Shown piece by piece: positions 10,776-18,783 of a stretch of DNA of 64,000 nucleotides (position 1 is the first letter of the stretch; every line of letters starts with the position of its first letter). The stretch lies in assembly GCF_000295955.2 (NCBI RefSeq), contig NZ_ALXE01000021.1:186001-250000 (forward strand), written 5' to 3'. The notes below the pieces were generated by a model. It saw only the letters and a list, made by a program, of their open reading frames with translations. It did not search any database and was not told the origin of the DNA. Source of the DNA: Pantoea sp. A4 (GTDB lineage Bacteria > Pseudomonadota > Gammaproteobacteria > Enterobacterales > Enterobacteriaceae). The translations under genes and the position numbers were made by a program.

Positions 10776-11135
10776 GGCATCCTTAGCATTATTATTATCC
10801 AGAGGGAAGATAAAGCGCGGCTATAGTAATAAGGTGCAGTAAAAATGAAAACCCAGGCTGATTAGCGGTTGTTGTAATAAAACAGGCAGTATGAGAAAGG
10901 TTTTTCACAGTAAGAGAGGGTTATGTGAAGTGATATTCAAGGCGACAAACAAAAATAGTTGTTAAATCAATGGTAGTGACGGTAAGCCTGTTGATTAGTG
11001 GAATGAGTATGAACTTTTCTGTTTTTTATTTTGTCAGTTAAAATTTAAACCAAATGACAAAACTTTAAATAAACAGGCAGGGTAAAGCAGAAGGTCAGTA
11101 TCCGTCGCCGCGCGCAGATACTGACCGGAAATCAA
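10776..11135. other. AT-rich intergenic region upstream of the DUF3289 gene
   Basis: About 360 bp without a supportable gene. It is AT-rich, with many short T- and A-runs. It must hold the DUF3289 promoter (minus strand), but no clear -35/-10 pair stands out. It also holds the hairpin after the LptG-like gene. Confidence 0.5.
11093..11126 (-). terminator. Hairpin after the LptG-like gene
   Basis: Perfect 10-bp arms GGTCAGTATC and GATACTGACC flank a GC-rich 14-nt loop, 9 bp downstream of the stop. On the minus strand it is followed by TTCTGCTTT, a weak U-tract. Confidence 0.55.
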
Positions 11136-12218
11136 TTAATGCTGTTGATCAAAACGATAAACCAGCCACAGTGCGACCAGTAACCAGATAACCGGTAGTG
11201 CTAAGGTACTCAGTAATACGTTAATAGAGAGTAACAGACCAAGGTTAAGCGTGATTTGATAACTCACATAGGTGATTAAGCCGACAATAACCGCGATTGC
11301 CAGGCGACTTGCTACGCCGGTTGAACGTGGATTGCTAAAGGTAAAGGGGATCGCCAGCAAGATCATTGCCAGAATCAGTACCGGTTGTCCCAGCTTCTGC
11401 CACTGCGCACTATTATATTCCCGGCTGGGCTGTCCAGTCTGGTTCAAATAGCCAATATAGCGGTGCAACTGCGTCAGGGAAAAACTCTGCGCGGGTAGGG
11501 TGAGCTCTGTCAGACTCATGCCGGTAAACAGTGAATGCCACGGCATCTCTTTTAAGCTCTGCGTGGTTTCTTCCTCCTGCTGCCAGTTTTTCAGCTGCAC
11601 ATTATGCAGTTGCCAGATGCCATCAGCACCTGTTTGCGCACTGGCGGCATAAATGTAAGACGTTAACGAAAGATCTGGTGCGTATTTGAAAATCTCAATG
11701 CCGACCGGCTGTTGATGATTATCCAACGCTTTCACCGTCACGTACTGATTATCTTTTCTCGCCCAGAGGGTATTAATGGCGCTATCACTTTGGCCCGCCT
11801 GCGCCATCGCGGTATTTTTCAACTGTAGCGCACGCTGTTGCAGCGGAGAAGCTACCCATTCATCCAGGACTGCCAGAGCCAGAGTTAAGATAATGCCGGC
11901 AGATAATGCGACCATCGCAATGCGCAATATGGATACGCCAGCACTGCGAATCGCGGTTAACTCGAGGTTTTTCGCAAGTTGTCCCAGGCCGACAATGCCG
12001 CCAAGCAGGGCAATAAAGGGCCCCAGATCGATCAAAGTCCGTGGCAAAGTCATGATGACGACGGCCAGGGCCTGGCTCCAGCGATAACCGCCGCGACTGA
12101 CATCTTCCAGCTCATTGATCAGATTGAAGGTACTAAACAGCGGAAGCAGCAATCCTGCTGCGGCCGCGAAACCGATAAAAATATTGCGCATCAGATAGCG
12201 ACTAAAAATATTCATCAC
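11136..12218 (-). CDS. LptG-like inner-membrane lipid export permease (paralogue)
   Basis: A 360-residue YjgP/YjgQ family protein, the length of E. coli LptG. LptF and LptG form the membrane core of LptB2FG, which extracts lipopolysaccharide from the inner membrane. Three hydrophobic segments (about residues 10-115) are followed by a periplasmic region (about 130-265) and three C-terminal segments. The E-x-x-A-I-R-S-A-G coupling-helix motif is present (ELTAIRSAGVS). It overlaps the LptF-like gene by 4 bp. Canonical lptFG lie next to pepA in enterobacteria, so this pair at the edge of a ceramide cluster is probably a second, specialised set. That is inference, and no LptB-like ATPase is in the window. 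Confidence 0.8.
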   Translation of the reverse strand: MMNIFSRYLMRNIFIGFAAAAGLLLPLFSTFNLINELEDVSRGGYRWSQALAVVIMTLPRTLIDLGPFIALLGGIVGLGQLAKNLELTAIRSAGVSILRIAMVALSAGIILTLALAVLDEWVASPLQQRALQLKNTAMAQAGQSDSAINTLWARKDNQYVTVKALDNHQQPVGIEIFKYAPDLSLTSYIYAASAQTGADGIWQLHNVQLKNWQQEEETTQSLKEMPWHSLFTGMSLTELTLPAQSFSLTQLHRYIGYLNQTGQPSREYNSAQWQKLGQPVLILAMILLAIPFTFSNPRSTGVASRLAIAVIVGLITYVSYQITLNLGLLLSINVLLSTLALPVIWLLVALWLVYRFDQQH

Positions 12219-13282
12219 AGCTTTCTCTTCAACCAGGCATGTTCACGGGCAACAAACAGCATGACACCCAGCAGCATTATCGCGGGCACCAGCCACAATC
12301 CTGGAATGGTTGGCAGGGAGCCATTAGCCACCAGCGTACGGCCAAGATTGCCGCCGTAATAGATCAGGGTAAACATCAGGGTTAACGGCAGCAGCGGCGC
12401 AAAGCGCCCCTGGCGGGGTTTCACCTTACTCAGAAATATGGCCAGTAACGCCATTAAAATCGCGGTGACGCCCCGGCTTTGTCGCCACTGTAACTCTGCT
12501 TTATCCGCCGGATCGGAAGAGTGGGACAGTTGCATTACCGAGGCGGCTTTGCGCCGGAATGTCACGGTTTGCACCAGGGGTTTGAGGTCAATATGCAGGT
12601 TATGAAAACGCTGCTTCTGATCGTCACTACCGGTGCGGTCCAGCGTGTAGGTGGTCCCGGTGCGTAACAGCACGGAAGGGCTGGTAGGAGCTGCATTGAC
12701 GACGTCAACCGACTGGGCACGATAAACCTTGGTGTGGTCATCGGAACGGGTGTAAATCAGGCTGTCGTAGAGATGGCTTTCGCTTTTATCGATGCGGGAA
12801 GCCAGCACCATGCGGCCATCATCGCTGGTATTAAATTTTCCGGCCTGAAAATGGCTGACATCGAGACTGGATTGCGACTGCTGTTCCAGTTGATAAATCT
12901 TCGCATAGGCCCACGGGCGGCCATAGAGCGACAGCAGCGTTACCGCAATCCCTAAAGGAATGGCCAAAACCAGGATCGCTTTATAGATTTTCACCGGACT
13001 AGCGCCGGAAGCGAGCAGGGCAGTGATCTCCGAATCGTTATATAACTGACCTAAGGCGACGGCAATTGAGACATATAAACCGATGGGGAGCAGCATTTCC
13101 AGTGCGATAATCACCTTATAAAACACCACATCCAGTACCACAGAAAGGGCGAGCGTACCGTTAGCGGCTTCGGTCAAATAACGTTGTGAGGAGTAACAGG
13201 CAAACAAGAAGACCAGAAACCCGACGATCATCGTCATCAGGCGGCCCACTTCAGCAGTAAGGTAGCGTTCAATCAGGCTCAT
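12215..13282 (-). CDS. LptF-like inner-membrane lipid export permease (paralogue)
   Basis: A 355-residue YjgP/YjgQ family member, slightly shorter than E. coli LptF (366). Membrane segments are at about residues 12-32, 55-75 and 100-120. A periplasmic beta-domain covers about 130-245, and three further segments lie in the C-terminal third. The cytoplasmic motif YNDSEITALLASGAS matches the LptF coupling helix. It is translationally coupled to the LptG-like gene (ATGA overlap) and follows the YtfJ-like gene by 7 bp, so the three are one operon. Export of a product of the adjacent sphingolipid genes is a hypothesis. Confidence 0.8.
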   Translation of the reverse strand: MSLIERYLTAEVGRLMTMIVGFLVFLFACYSSQRYLTEAANGTLALSVVLDVVFYKVIIALEMLLPIGLYVSIAVALGQLYNDSEITALLASGASPVKIYKAILVLAIPLGIAVTLLSLYGRPWAYAKIYQLEQQSQSSLDVSHFQAGKFNTSDDGRMVLASRIDKSESHLYDSLIYTRSDDHTKVYRAQSVDVVNAAPTSPSVLLRTGTTYTLDRTGSDDQKQRFHNLHIDLKPLVQTVTFRRKAASVMQLSHSSDPADKAELQWRQSRGVTAILMALLAIFLSKVKPRQGRFAPLLPLTLMFTLIYYGGNLGRTLVANGSLPTIPGLWLVPAIMLLGVMLFVAREHAWLKRKL

Positions 13283-13289
13283 AGAGGGG

Positions 13290-13853
13290 TTAATTCTCTC
13301 TGGTAATCAATGTGTGTAATAAAGTAATCACGCCGGTCACCTCTTCCGGGCTTAACGCACCATCTTTGGCCCACTGCACATCACCCTTCCTGTCCAGCAC
13401 AATGATGGTGGAGCTCTCTTCGGGGAGTGACCAGGCAATACGTCCCGCCCCTTGGCTATCGATAATAAACTGCGCCCAGGGATAGTGTTTTTTGTTCTTC
13501 TCAATTTTGCCACGCACAAAAAAACCGGTGCCTGGAATCGCATCATCGGTGTTCACAATGGTGGTCGGCTGAAAACGGTCGGTGGGAAAATCCGCTTCTT
13601 TTACCGCAGTGATCAGCAGCGAATTCTTTTTCTTCGCAGAAGTCCGCCCGGCGATATACTGAATAACCCGCACTTTTCCGGCTAACTGGCTGCTGTCCCA
13701 TGGGCGATAGCTAAACGTATCCTGGTGAAGTAATAACTCACCGCGATCGGCAATCGCTACCGCCGGGACTGGCGCACCCATAATGAAATTATGGGCGTGA
13801 GCCAGTAAAGGGCACATCAACACCATGATCAGCAGTGTATTTAACCCTCTCAT
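13290..13853 (-). CDS. YtfJ family periplasmic protein
   Basis: A 187-residue secreted protein strongly similar to E. coli YtfJ (184 aa), of unknown function with a thioredoxin-like fold. The signal peptide is about residues 1-20 (ending LLAHA). Conserved blocks are VRVIQYIAGRTSAK, TTIVNTDDAIPGTGFFVR, YPWAQFIIDSQG and VVQWAKDGAL-like VQWAKDGALSPEEV. No CxxC pair is present, so a classical redox role is unlikely. In E. coli ytfJ lies elsewhere, near cysQ, so this copy sits in an unusual setting between a membrane permease pair and a helical protein. The symbol is withheld because it may be a paralogue. Confidence 0.85.
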   Translation of the reverse strand: MRGLNTLLIMVLMCPLLAHAHNFIMGAPVPAVAIADRGELLLHQDTFSYRPWDSSQLAGKVRVIQYIAGRTSAKKKNSLLITAVKEADFPTDRFQPTTIVNTDDAIPGTGFFVRGKIEKNKKHYPWAQFIIDSQGAGRIAWSLPEESSTIIVLDRKGDVQWAKDGALSPEEVTGVITLLHTLITREN

Positions 13854-13873
13854 TCTGTGCCCCTTGTGGCGAA

Positions 13874-14692
13874 CTACATTGGGTAGTGAGCAACCAGCAG
13901 CTCCAGGCGCTGACGAATATCAGCATTTAGCTCTGCGGGTTCATCATAAGATCGTCGACCAGCGAGTTTATCCGCCACCATCTCGTCATGTTTATCCCCC
14001 ATCAGGCCATTAATGGCTGCCAGCGAACGTGACAGCGTGAGGGCTTCACTGTTGTGAGGATCAATAGAACGCAGGGTGTCGTAAAACGAGACTTGCTGGC
14101 TGACTATTTTGCGCACGTCATGGAACTGCTTGCCGGTTAATTTAGGGTTGGCCACTAAGACACGCAGCTTACGCATCTGATCCTGACGGTAGGCAATAAA
14201 GCCAGATTCAGACTCCAGCCGGGTATGGCGCAGGGTATAACGCACCAGCGACCACACGGGTTTGCTGAGGAACAGGCGCAAGATCGCACCGTAATATTTC
14301 AGATTCGATTGATTACCATTGCGGAAGGCATCCTGGAAATGCCCCATCAGCACGGTGGTTAAATGGAACAGCCGCCCAGATTCATGGGCTTTACTGTATA
14401 ACCGCAGGGCAAAGCGCAGGTGTTTATAACGGGCACGAATGTACTTATAGCGCATACGTACCGGCATCGGTAAATCCCGGTTTGCAAGAAACGCATCAAC
14501 CAGCCCAACCAACTCTTCGCGAGTAAAGCCCTGTTCCCAGAATTGCAGGCACAGCGCATAGTTGTCGTCTATTTTATCTTGCGAACAGCGCAAACTGATC
14601 TCTGTTGGCAGCGTGGTTTCGGCATCAACGATGTCATCTTCTTCTACTGCGGTAAACAGGCGATCAAGGGTCTCGGTGGAGAAAGTATTCAT
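13874..14692 (-). CDS. Unrecognised helical protein (possible CHAD-like)
   Basis: A protein of about 272 residues with no signal peptide and no clear membrane segment, rich in Arg, His and Leu and predicted mostly helical. I do not recognise it. The C-terminal half (FHDVRKIVSQQVSFYDTL, then GLMGDKHDEMV) resembles the spacing of the CHAD domain, a helical polyphosphate-binding fold (H-x-x-R-K and L-G-D-x-H-D), but the match is weak. The ATG at 14692 follows the flippase stop by 13 bp. An in-frame ATG at 14731 would overlap the flippase gene, and neither has a strong Shine-Dalgarno. It is probably co-transcribed with the flippase. Confidence 0.65.
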   Translation of the reverse strand: MNTFSTETLDRLFTAVEEDDIVDAETTLPTEISLRCSQDKIDDNYALCLQFWEQGFTREELVGLVDAFLANRDLPMPVRMRYKYIRARYKHLRFALRLYSKAHESGRLFHLTTVLMGHFQDAFRNGNQSNLKYYGAILRLFLSKPVWSLVRYTLRHTRLESESGFIAYRQDQMRKLRVLVANPKLTGKQFHDVRKIVSQQVSFYDTLRSIDPHNSEALTLSRSLAAINGLMGDKHDEMVADKLAGRRSYDEPAELNADIRQRLELLVAHYPM

Positions 14693-14705
14693 TTCAATAT
14701 CATCA

Positions 14706-16043
14706 TTATGAGTTGCTCTCACCGGGGACATTAAAGACCAGTGAGTCGCGCTTACGATAGGCGTTCAGCGTTGGGATCAGGGAAGATAAAACGTCTAAGC
14801 ACTGTCCACCAAAGTAGGCAAATGCCGCGCCCTGAACGCCAAACGCGTGCGAAAAGGCCACCAAAATAAAGATGTAAGAGGCGGAGGCCAGCGTCTGGGC
14901 AATCAGAAATGCCCGCTGTTTGCCCGCCATAAACAGCAGCGATTCTTGCGGGAAGCCCACCATCGAGACGATGATCGCACCCAACATAATTTGAATCAGG
15001 TCATAGGCTTCGAGGTACTTATGGCCAAAGACCACCGAAATCAGCGGTTTGCCCACCAGCAGCATGACCACGGCAACGCCAATGCCAATGCCACCGGCTA
15101 ACAGCGCAGAGCGCAGGCCCAACAGCCAGGGTTTTCGGGTGCGGGGATCTAACCGCATGATTTCAGGATAGAAACTTTTCTCCATGAGCTTGGCAGGCGT
15201 GCCCGTTGCGTCAAAGAAGGTCATGGCGATTTTAAACAGTCCGGCCGCCGCGGGCCCTAACACCACCCCAACCAGTACGGTACTGCATGAGTTCCTGGCT
15301 GCCCAAATGGTGTGGGCGAAGTTGGTTGTCCAGACAAAATCCCACGCGCCTTCAATCCGGCGTGCGGCGGCAAACAGCGAGGGTTTTAACGCATTGTGGA
15401 TATTGCGGCGCTTGAGTTCTGCGGTGGCAAACCACCAAAACAGCGTGCCACCAAACAAATTAGCCGCATACCAGCTGATGACGAAGCCTGGGAATCCCCA
15501 GTCGAAAACGTAAGATAATACGCTACCAATCGCCTGCAAAAATGGCTTAATGGCTTGCTGTACCGCAATCAGGTCGAAGCGGTCAAAGGCACGCAAAATA
15601 CCAGTGGGTGTAGATGAGGTCATTGACGGAATCAGCGTGCAGTAAAGTACTGCCAGCCAAAAGTCTTTATCATCCAGCCCCAATGCATGGGAAAGGAAAG
15701 GCAGCAGCACAATACCGCCCAGAATGGCTACCGCACCACTGGCAATATCGAGACCAAACGAAAACGAGGTAACATCTTTAAAGCGCTGAATATTATTACG
15801 TTCCAGCGCCGGTGTGCCAAACTGCACCACAAACTGCCAGGTCTGGAATTTAATAAAGTCGCTGACGGCTTTGGCATAAGCCTGAATCACAACCAGAACC
15901 CCGAAGAGTTCGGCACTCATGCCTTTGCCCGCACAGGAGAGTGCAACCAGGCCGAGCAGGGCGCTGGCGACACTCCCCGAACCTAAATAGGCAGCGTTAC
16001 GCAAGATGGCGCGAAAAGCCCCATCGCTAAACCAGTGTTTCAT
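14706..16043 (-). CDS. Oligosaccharide flippase family (MOP/Wzx-like) membrane protein
   Basis: A 445-residue polytopic protein of the polysaccharide transporter (MATE/MOP) type, with about twelve hydrophobic segments. The N-terminus (NAAYLGSGSVASALLGLVAL) and the GLFKIAMTFF region near residue 265 fit lipid-linked oligosaccharide or antigen flippases such as RfbX/Wzx. No glycosyltransferases are next to it, which is unusual for a Wzx. Its neighbours are P-loop kinases and, beyond them, sphingolipid-type genes, so a lipid or lipid-linked substrate is possible. The substrate cannot be read from sequence. Confidence 0.75.
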   Translation of the reverse strand: MKHWFSDGAFRAILRNAAYLGSGSVASALLGLVALSCAGKGMSAELFGVLVVIQAYAKAVSDFIKFQTWQFVVQFGTPALERNNIQRFKDVTSFSFGLDIASGAVAILGGIVLLPFLSHALGLDDKDFWLAVLYCTLIPSMTSSTPTGILRAFDRFDLIAVQQAIKPFLQAIGSVLSYVFDWGFPGFVISWYAANLFGGTLFWWFATAELKRRNIHNALKPSLFAAARRIEGAWDFVWTTNFAHTIWAARNSCSTVLVGVVLGPAAAGLFKIAMTFFDATGTPAKLMEKSFYPEIMRLDPRTRKPWLLGLRSALLAGGIGIGVAVVMLLVGKPLISVVFGHKYLEAYDLIQIMLGAIIVSMVGFPQESLLFMAGKQRAFLIAQTLASASYIFILVAFSHAFGVQGAAFAYFGGQCLDVLSSLIPTLNAYRKRDSLVFNVPGESNS

Positions 16044-16103
16044 GGTAAATATCCAGTGTCAGTCACGCCTTTTACCTGCCTCTTATGCTGTATTTCTGCG
16101 CTG

Positions 16104-16898
16104 TTAAACATCAGTTTGGCTACCCACTTTAGCGGAAGACATTTCAGGGGCATTGGCGCTTCTGCGCCCGGATGAGCGTGCAATAGCCGAAATCGCCTGT
16201 TTGGCGGTTTCCAGTACATCCTTATAAGGCATGCGTGCATCTATTTCGAGAATAGCGGCACCGTTATATTTAAGCTTCACCATGGAAGCAATTTTATCCT
16301 GCAACTCTTCATAGCTGTGATCCGGCTTGCGCGCAAAAGCGGTATCGACATCAATATCGAGGCGAATAATAAGCTCAGGACGATACTGCGCCATTTTTAA
16401 ATATAAGACGCGTTCTTTTTCCGCCAGGCGTTGGGTTAATTTACCCTGTGCGCGCTCAATGCCGATGCCTGGGCCATCATAATAAAAACCAGAGATCTCT
16501 GCCTGGGGGAAACGATCGCTAATAACCAGCACGCCGCTCTCCGCGAGCCGCTGGACTTTACGTAAGTTGCGTGCACGCCAGAGCGAGAAACCATACATAA
16601 TCAGCGCAGCCCACAGTGCAGGCGATTTATTACTCATACGCTGTGTTTTGTCCGATTTTGCCGCCAGTCGGCGCTCAAGCCAGACGCCGATAATCGGTAA
16701 CTTCTTGATTTTATCCCCATCTTCGCCGGAGATAAGGCCCATGTAGCGCCGTTCTGTGGCCCAGTGCTGTTGCAAGTCCTTGACCAGATCGTTGGTCAGC
16801 GTAGATTTTCCCGTGCCATCGCTGCCGACAACTGAAATCAGCCCGGTAATTGTGGTGACCGGCACTTGATTCGCTATTTCTGATTTATTCGTTAACAT
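16104..16898 (-). CDS. Thymidylate-kinase-like P-loop kinase, copy 1
   Basis: A 264-residue P-loop protein. Walker A GSDGTGKST is at about residues 25-33. The TMPK-like D-R-F motif is in ISDRFPQAE, followed by YDGPGIG, then RLDIDVDTAFARKPDH and a terminal region with ILEID. It is clearly paralogous to the next two kinases, sharing DRFPQ, the RKPDH block and an identical layout. Genuine thymidylate kinases are about 210 residues and bear the product elsewhere in enterobacterial genomes. This family occurs in polysaccharide and lipid loci with unknown substrates. It is 60 bp upstream of the flippase gene on the same strand. Confidence 0.7.
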   Translation of the reverse strand: MLTNKSEIANQVPVTTITGLISVVGSDGTGKSTLTNDLVKDLQQHWATERRYMGLISGEDGDKIKKLPIIGVWLERRLAAKSDKTQRMSNKSPALWAALIMYGFSLWRARNLRKVQRLAESGVLVISDRFPQAEISGFYYDGPGIGIERAQGKLTQRLAEKERVLYLKMAQYRPELIIRLDIDVDTAFARKPDHSYEELQDKIASMVKLKYNGAAILEIDARMPYKDVLETAKQAISAIARSSGRRSANAPEMSSAKVGSQTDV

Positions 16899-16914
16899 AA
16901 TATTAAATCCGGAA

Positions 16915-17640
16915 TTATCGTTGGCGAGTTTTCAGCAACGGCTGAATAGCCTGAATGGAGGCGTTCAGTACATGCTCTGCGGGATCTCTGCCATCTAAAT
17001 CAAGTATGTCTGCATGATTGAAATTGAGTTTTGGAATAACGGAGATTTTTTCCCGCAATGCCTGAATATCATGATCGGGCTTGCGGGAATAAGCTGTTTC
17101 TTCATCAATGTCGATGCGGATTAATAAAGAAGGCTTAAAAGAAGACATCCACTGATACAGTTTTTGTTCGCGTTTTCTTAATAACTGTACCCAGCGATTA
17201 CCGCCCACGGTTTTGGCTAATTGCGGGCCATCGAAGCGAAAGCCAGCGACTTCTGCTTGCGGATAGCGGTCGGTGATCAGCAATGTACCCTGACGGGATT
17301 TTTTCAGCATGCGTCTGAATTTAAACACTCGCCAGTAGGAGAGCAAAAAGATGACCAGAGCGGTGGCATTGCCCGGTGGTGTCGTGGGTTTTGCATGGAC
17401 ACCCGCCGATTTTTTTAACAAATAGCGGCCAAATATCCCACCAATAACCGGCAGGTTGCTGATCCATTTGCCAATATGCCCGGAAGACTGCCCAAGATAG
17501 AGTAATTCAGTGGTGTGCTGTGCAGCAAAGTGTTCCGCAAGACTGACGGCTAACGTCGATTTTCCTGAACCATCACACCCGGTTATCGCAATAACGTTCA
17601 CCAACGGGAGATGAGTAAATGGGGGAGTCTGATCACGCAC
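16915..17640 (-). CDS. Thymidylate-kinase-like P-loop kinase, copy 2
   Basis: A 241-residue paralogue of copy 1. Walker A GCDGSGKST is near residues 20-28 (the Ser of GSDG is replaced by Cys). The D-R-Y motif is in ITDRYPQAE, FDGPQLA follows, and RIDIDEETAYSRKPDH is the conserved acidic/RKPDH block. It starts with GTG at 17640 and lacks an obvious Shine-Dalgarno, so the start is uncertain. It lies 16 bp upstream of copy 1, so both and the flippase are probably one transcript from the AT-rich region at 17641-17943. Substrate unknown. Confidence 0.7.
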   Translation of the reverse strand: MRDQTPPFTHLPLVNVIAITGCDGSGKSTLAVSLAEHFAAQHTTELLYLGQSSGHIGKWISNLPVIGGIFGRYLLKKSAGVHAKPTTPPGNATALVIFLLSYWRVFKFRRMLKKSRQGTLLITDRYPQAEVAGFRFDGPQLAKTVGGNRWVQLLRKREQKLYQWMSSFKPSLLIRIDIDEETAYSRKPDHDIQALREKISVIPKLNFNHADILDLDGRDPAEHVLNASIQAIQPLLKTRQR

Positions 17641-17943
17641 AGTAAAATATCCAGCACTAAAAAAACCATTGTATTCTATTTCTCAGGGGTGTCACAATCC
17701 TTATTGTGACTAATTTCCTTCTGTTCCTGCACCGCTATCTTATTTTATAGTGTTTTAATATTTTGTGCTGATCATGGCAAGTTGGTTGTCCGATTGTGCG
17801 ATTTCCCCATCCTTAGTCATATTATCTACCTTTGTTTTTTTGTGCTTTTTGTCACATATTTACATTTGATTTTATGTGTTATTACCAGGCGATTTTTTAT
17901 CGTAAAAGTGATAAATTAACCGCTCTAACATGAGAGCTTAAAA
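17641..17943. promoter_or_regulatory. AT-rich divergent promoter region between kinase copies 2 and 3
   Basis: A 303-bp region of low GC between divergent kinase genes. It contains a perfect dyad at 17691-17710 (GTCACAAT, CCTT, ATTGTGAC), 51 bp upstream of copy 2, that could be an operator. T-runs and TTTACA-like elements near 17860-17890 could belong to a promoter for copy 3, but spacing is not convincing. Confidence 0.5.
17691..17710. promoter_or_regulatory. 20-bp perfect dyad, possible operator
   Basis: Arms of 8 bp (GTCACAAT and ATTGTGAC) flank 4 bp. Orientation is TCACA...TGTGA, the reverse of a CRP site, so CRP is unlikely. No poly-T follows, which argues against a terminator. Confidence 0.4.
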
Positions 17944-18672
17944 ATGCGTGCAGATAATCCTTCACCGCTGATTGCGGTTATTGGTAGTGATGGCTCGGGT
18001 AAGTCCACCGTTTGCGATCATCTTCTTACTTACCTTGAAAATTATGGCCCTGCCGTGCGAGTACACCTCGGTAAACAGGCCGGAAATGTGGGGCGCGCTG
18101 CGGCACAGCTTCCTCTGATTGGTCATATGATCGGCCGGAAGATTGAGACTGATACGAAAAAAGTCCGCTCTAAAAGCAGTAAAATGAAGATGTTACCTTC
18201 ACTTGTCATCTCCATTTTTGTCGTGCGTCGCTTATTGCGTTTTCGCCGCATGTTGGCTTTTCGCCGGCAGGGGCTAATTGTGTTAACCGACCGTTTTCCG
18301 CAGTCACAAATACCGGGTGCTTATGATGGCCCCGCGTTTCCTGAAAATAAACGCGGTAATCCGCTTATTACCTGGCTCGCGGGACGGGAGAAAAAAGCCT
18401 TTCAGTGGATGTCCGAACATAAGCCCGATCTGGTGATCAAGTTAAATGTCGATTTGGCCGTGGCTTGTGCCCGTAAACCGGATCACAGTCCGGAAGCACT
18501 GGCAAGAAAAGTAGAGACGACGGCAAAACTGAATTTCATGGGAGCACATATTGTCGATATTAATGCTAATCAATCTTTAGATGAAGTTTTGTCATCCGTT
18601 GAGAAGGCTGTCGGACAATTTATGCAAGATTATGGTTATGCCAATCACCCTCAAGTGATTCCGGCGGAATAA
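17944..18672 (+). CDS. Thymidylate-kinase-like P-loop kinase, copy 3
   Basis: A 242-residue paralogue on the plus strand. Walker [10 protein letters not shown] is at about residues 14-22. A basic segment ([15 protein letters not shown]) follows at about 98-112. LTDRFPQSQ is the D-R-F motif, and [16 protein letters not shown] the conserved block. It faces away from copies 1-2 and converges on the SPT-like gene, with two strong hairpins between. The order of motifs is the same in all three copies, so they arose by duplication. Target unknown; phosphorylation of a nucleoside, sugar or lipid headgroup are all possible. Confidence 0.7.
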   Translation: MRADNPSPLIAVIGSDGSGKSTVCDHLLTYLENYGPAVRVHLGKQAGNVGRAAAQLPLIGHMIGRKIETDTKKVRSKSSKMKMLPSLVISIFVVRRLLRFRRMLAFRRQGLIVLTDRFPQSQIPGAYDGPAFPENKRGNPLITWLAGREKKAFQWMSEHKPDLVIKLNVDLAVACARKPDHSPEALARKVETTAKLNFMGAHIVDINANQSLDEVLSSVEKAVGQFMQDYGYANHPQVIPAE

Positions 18673-18677
18673 TATTT

Positions 18678-18712
18678 CGCTGGCGAGACAGTTTACTCCT
18701 TTCTCGCCAGCG
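18678..18712 (+). terminator. Hairpin after kinase copy 3
   Basis: Perfect 11-bp arms CGCTGGCGAGA and TCTCGCCAGCG flank a 13-nt loop, 6 bp after the stop codon. No T-run follows directly. Confidence 0.5.
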
Positions 18713-18750
18713 TTAACGGCGATGATGATAAAAATATCGTCATAAGCAAA

Positions 18751-18782
18751 AAGCGGCTCATCCAGTGATGAGCCGCTTTTTT
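18751..18782. terminator. Bidirectional Rho-independent terminator
   Basis: Perfect 12-bp arms AAGCGGCTCATC and GATGAGCCGCTT with a 4-nt loop are flanked by A-run and T-run. It sits directly downstream of the SPT-like stop and serves both converging genes. Confidence 0.85.
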
Positions 18783-18783
18783 A

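Noticed and set aside
17691..17710. The dyad read as a CRP site
   Set aside because: CRP sites are TGTGA-N6-TCACA. Here the half-sites point the other way (TCACA...TGTGA), so it does not fit.
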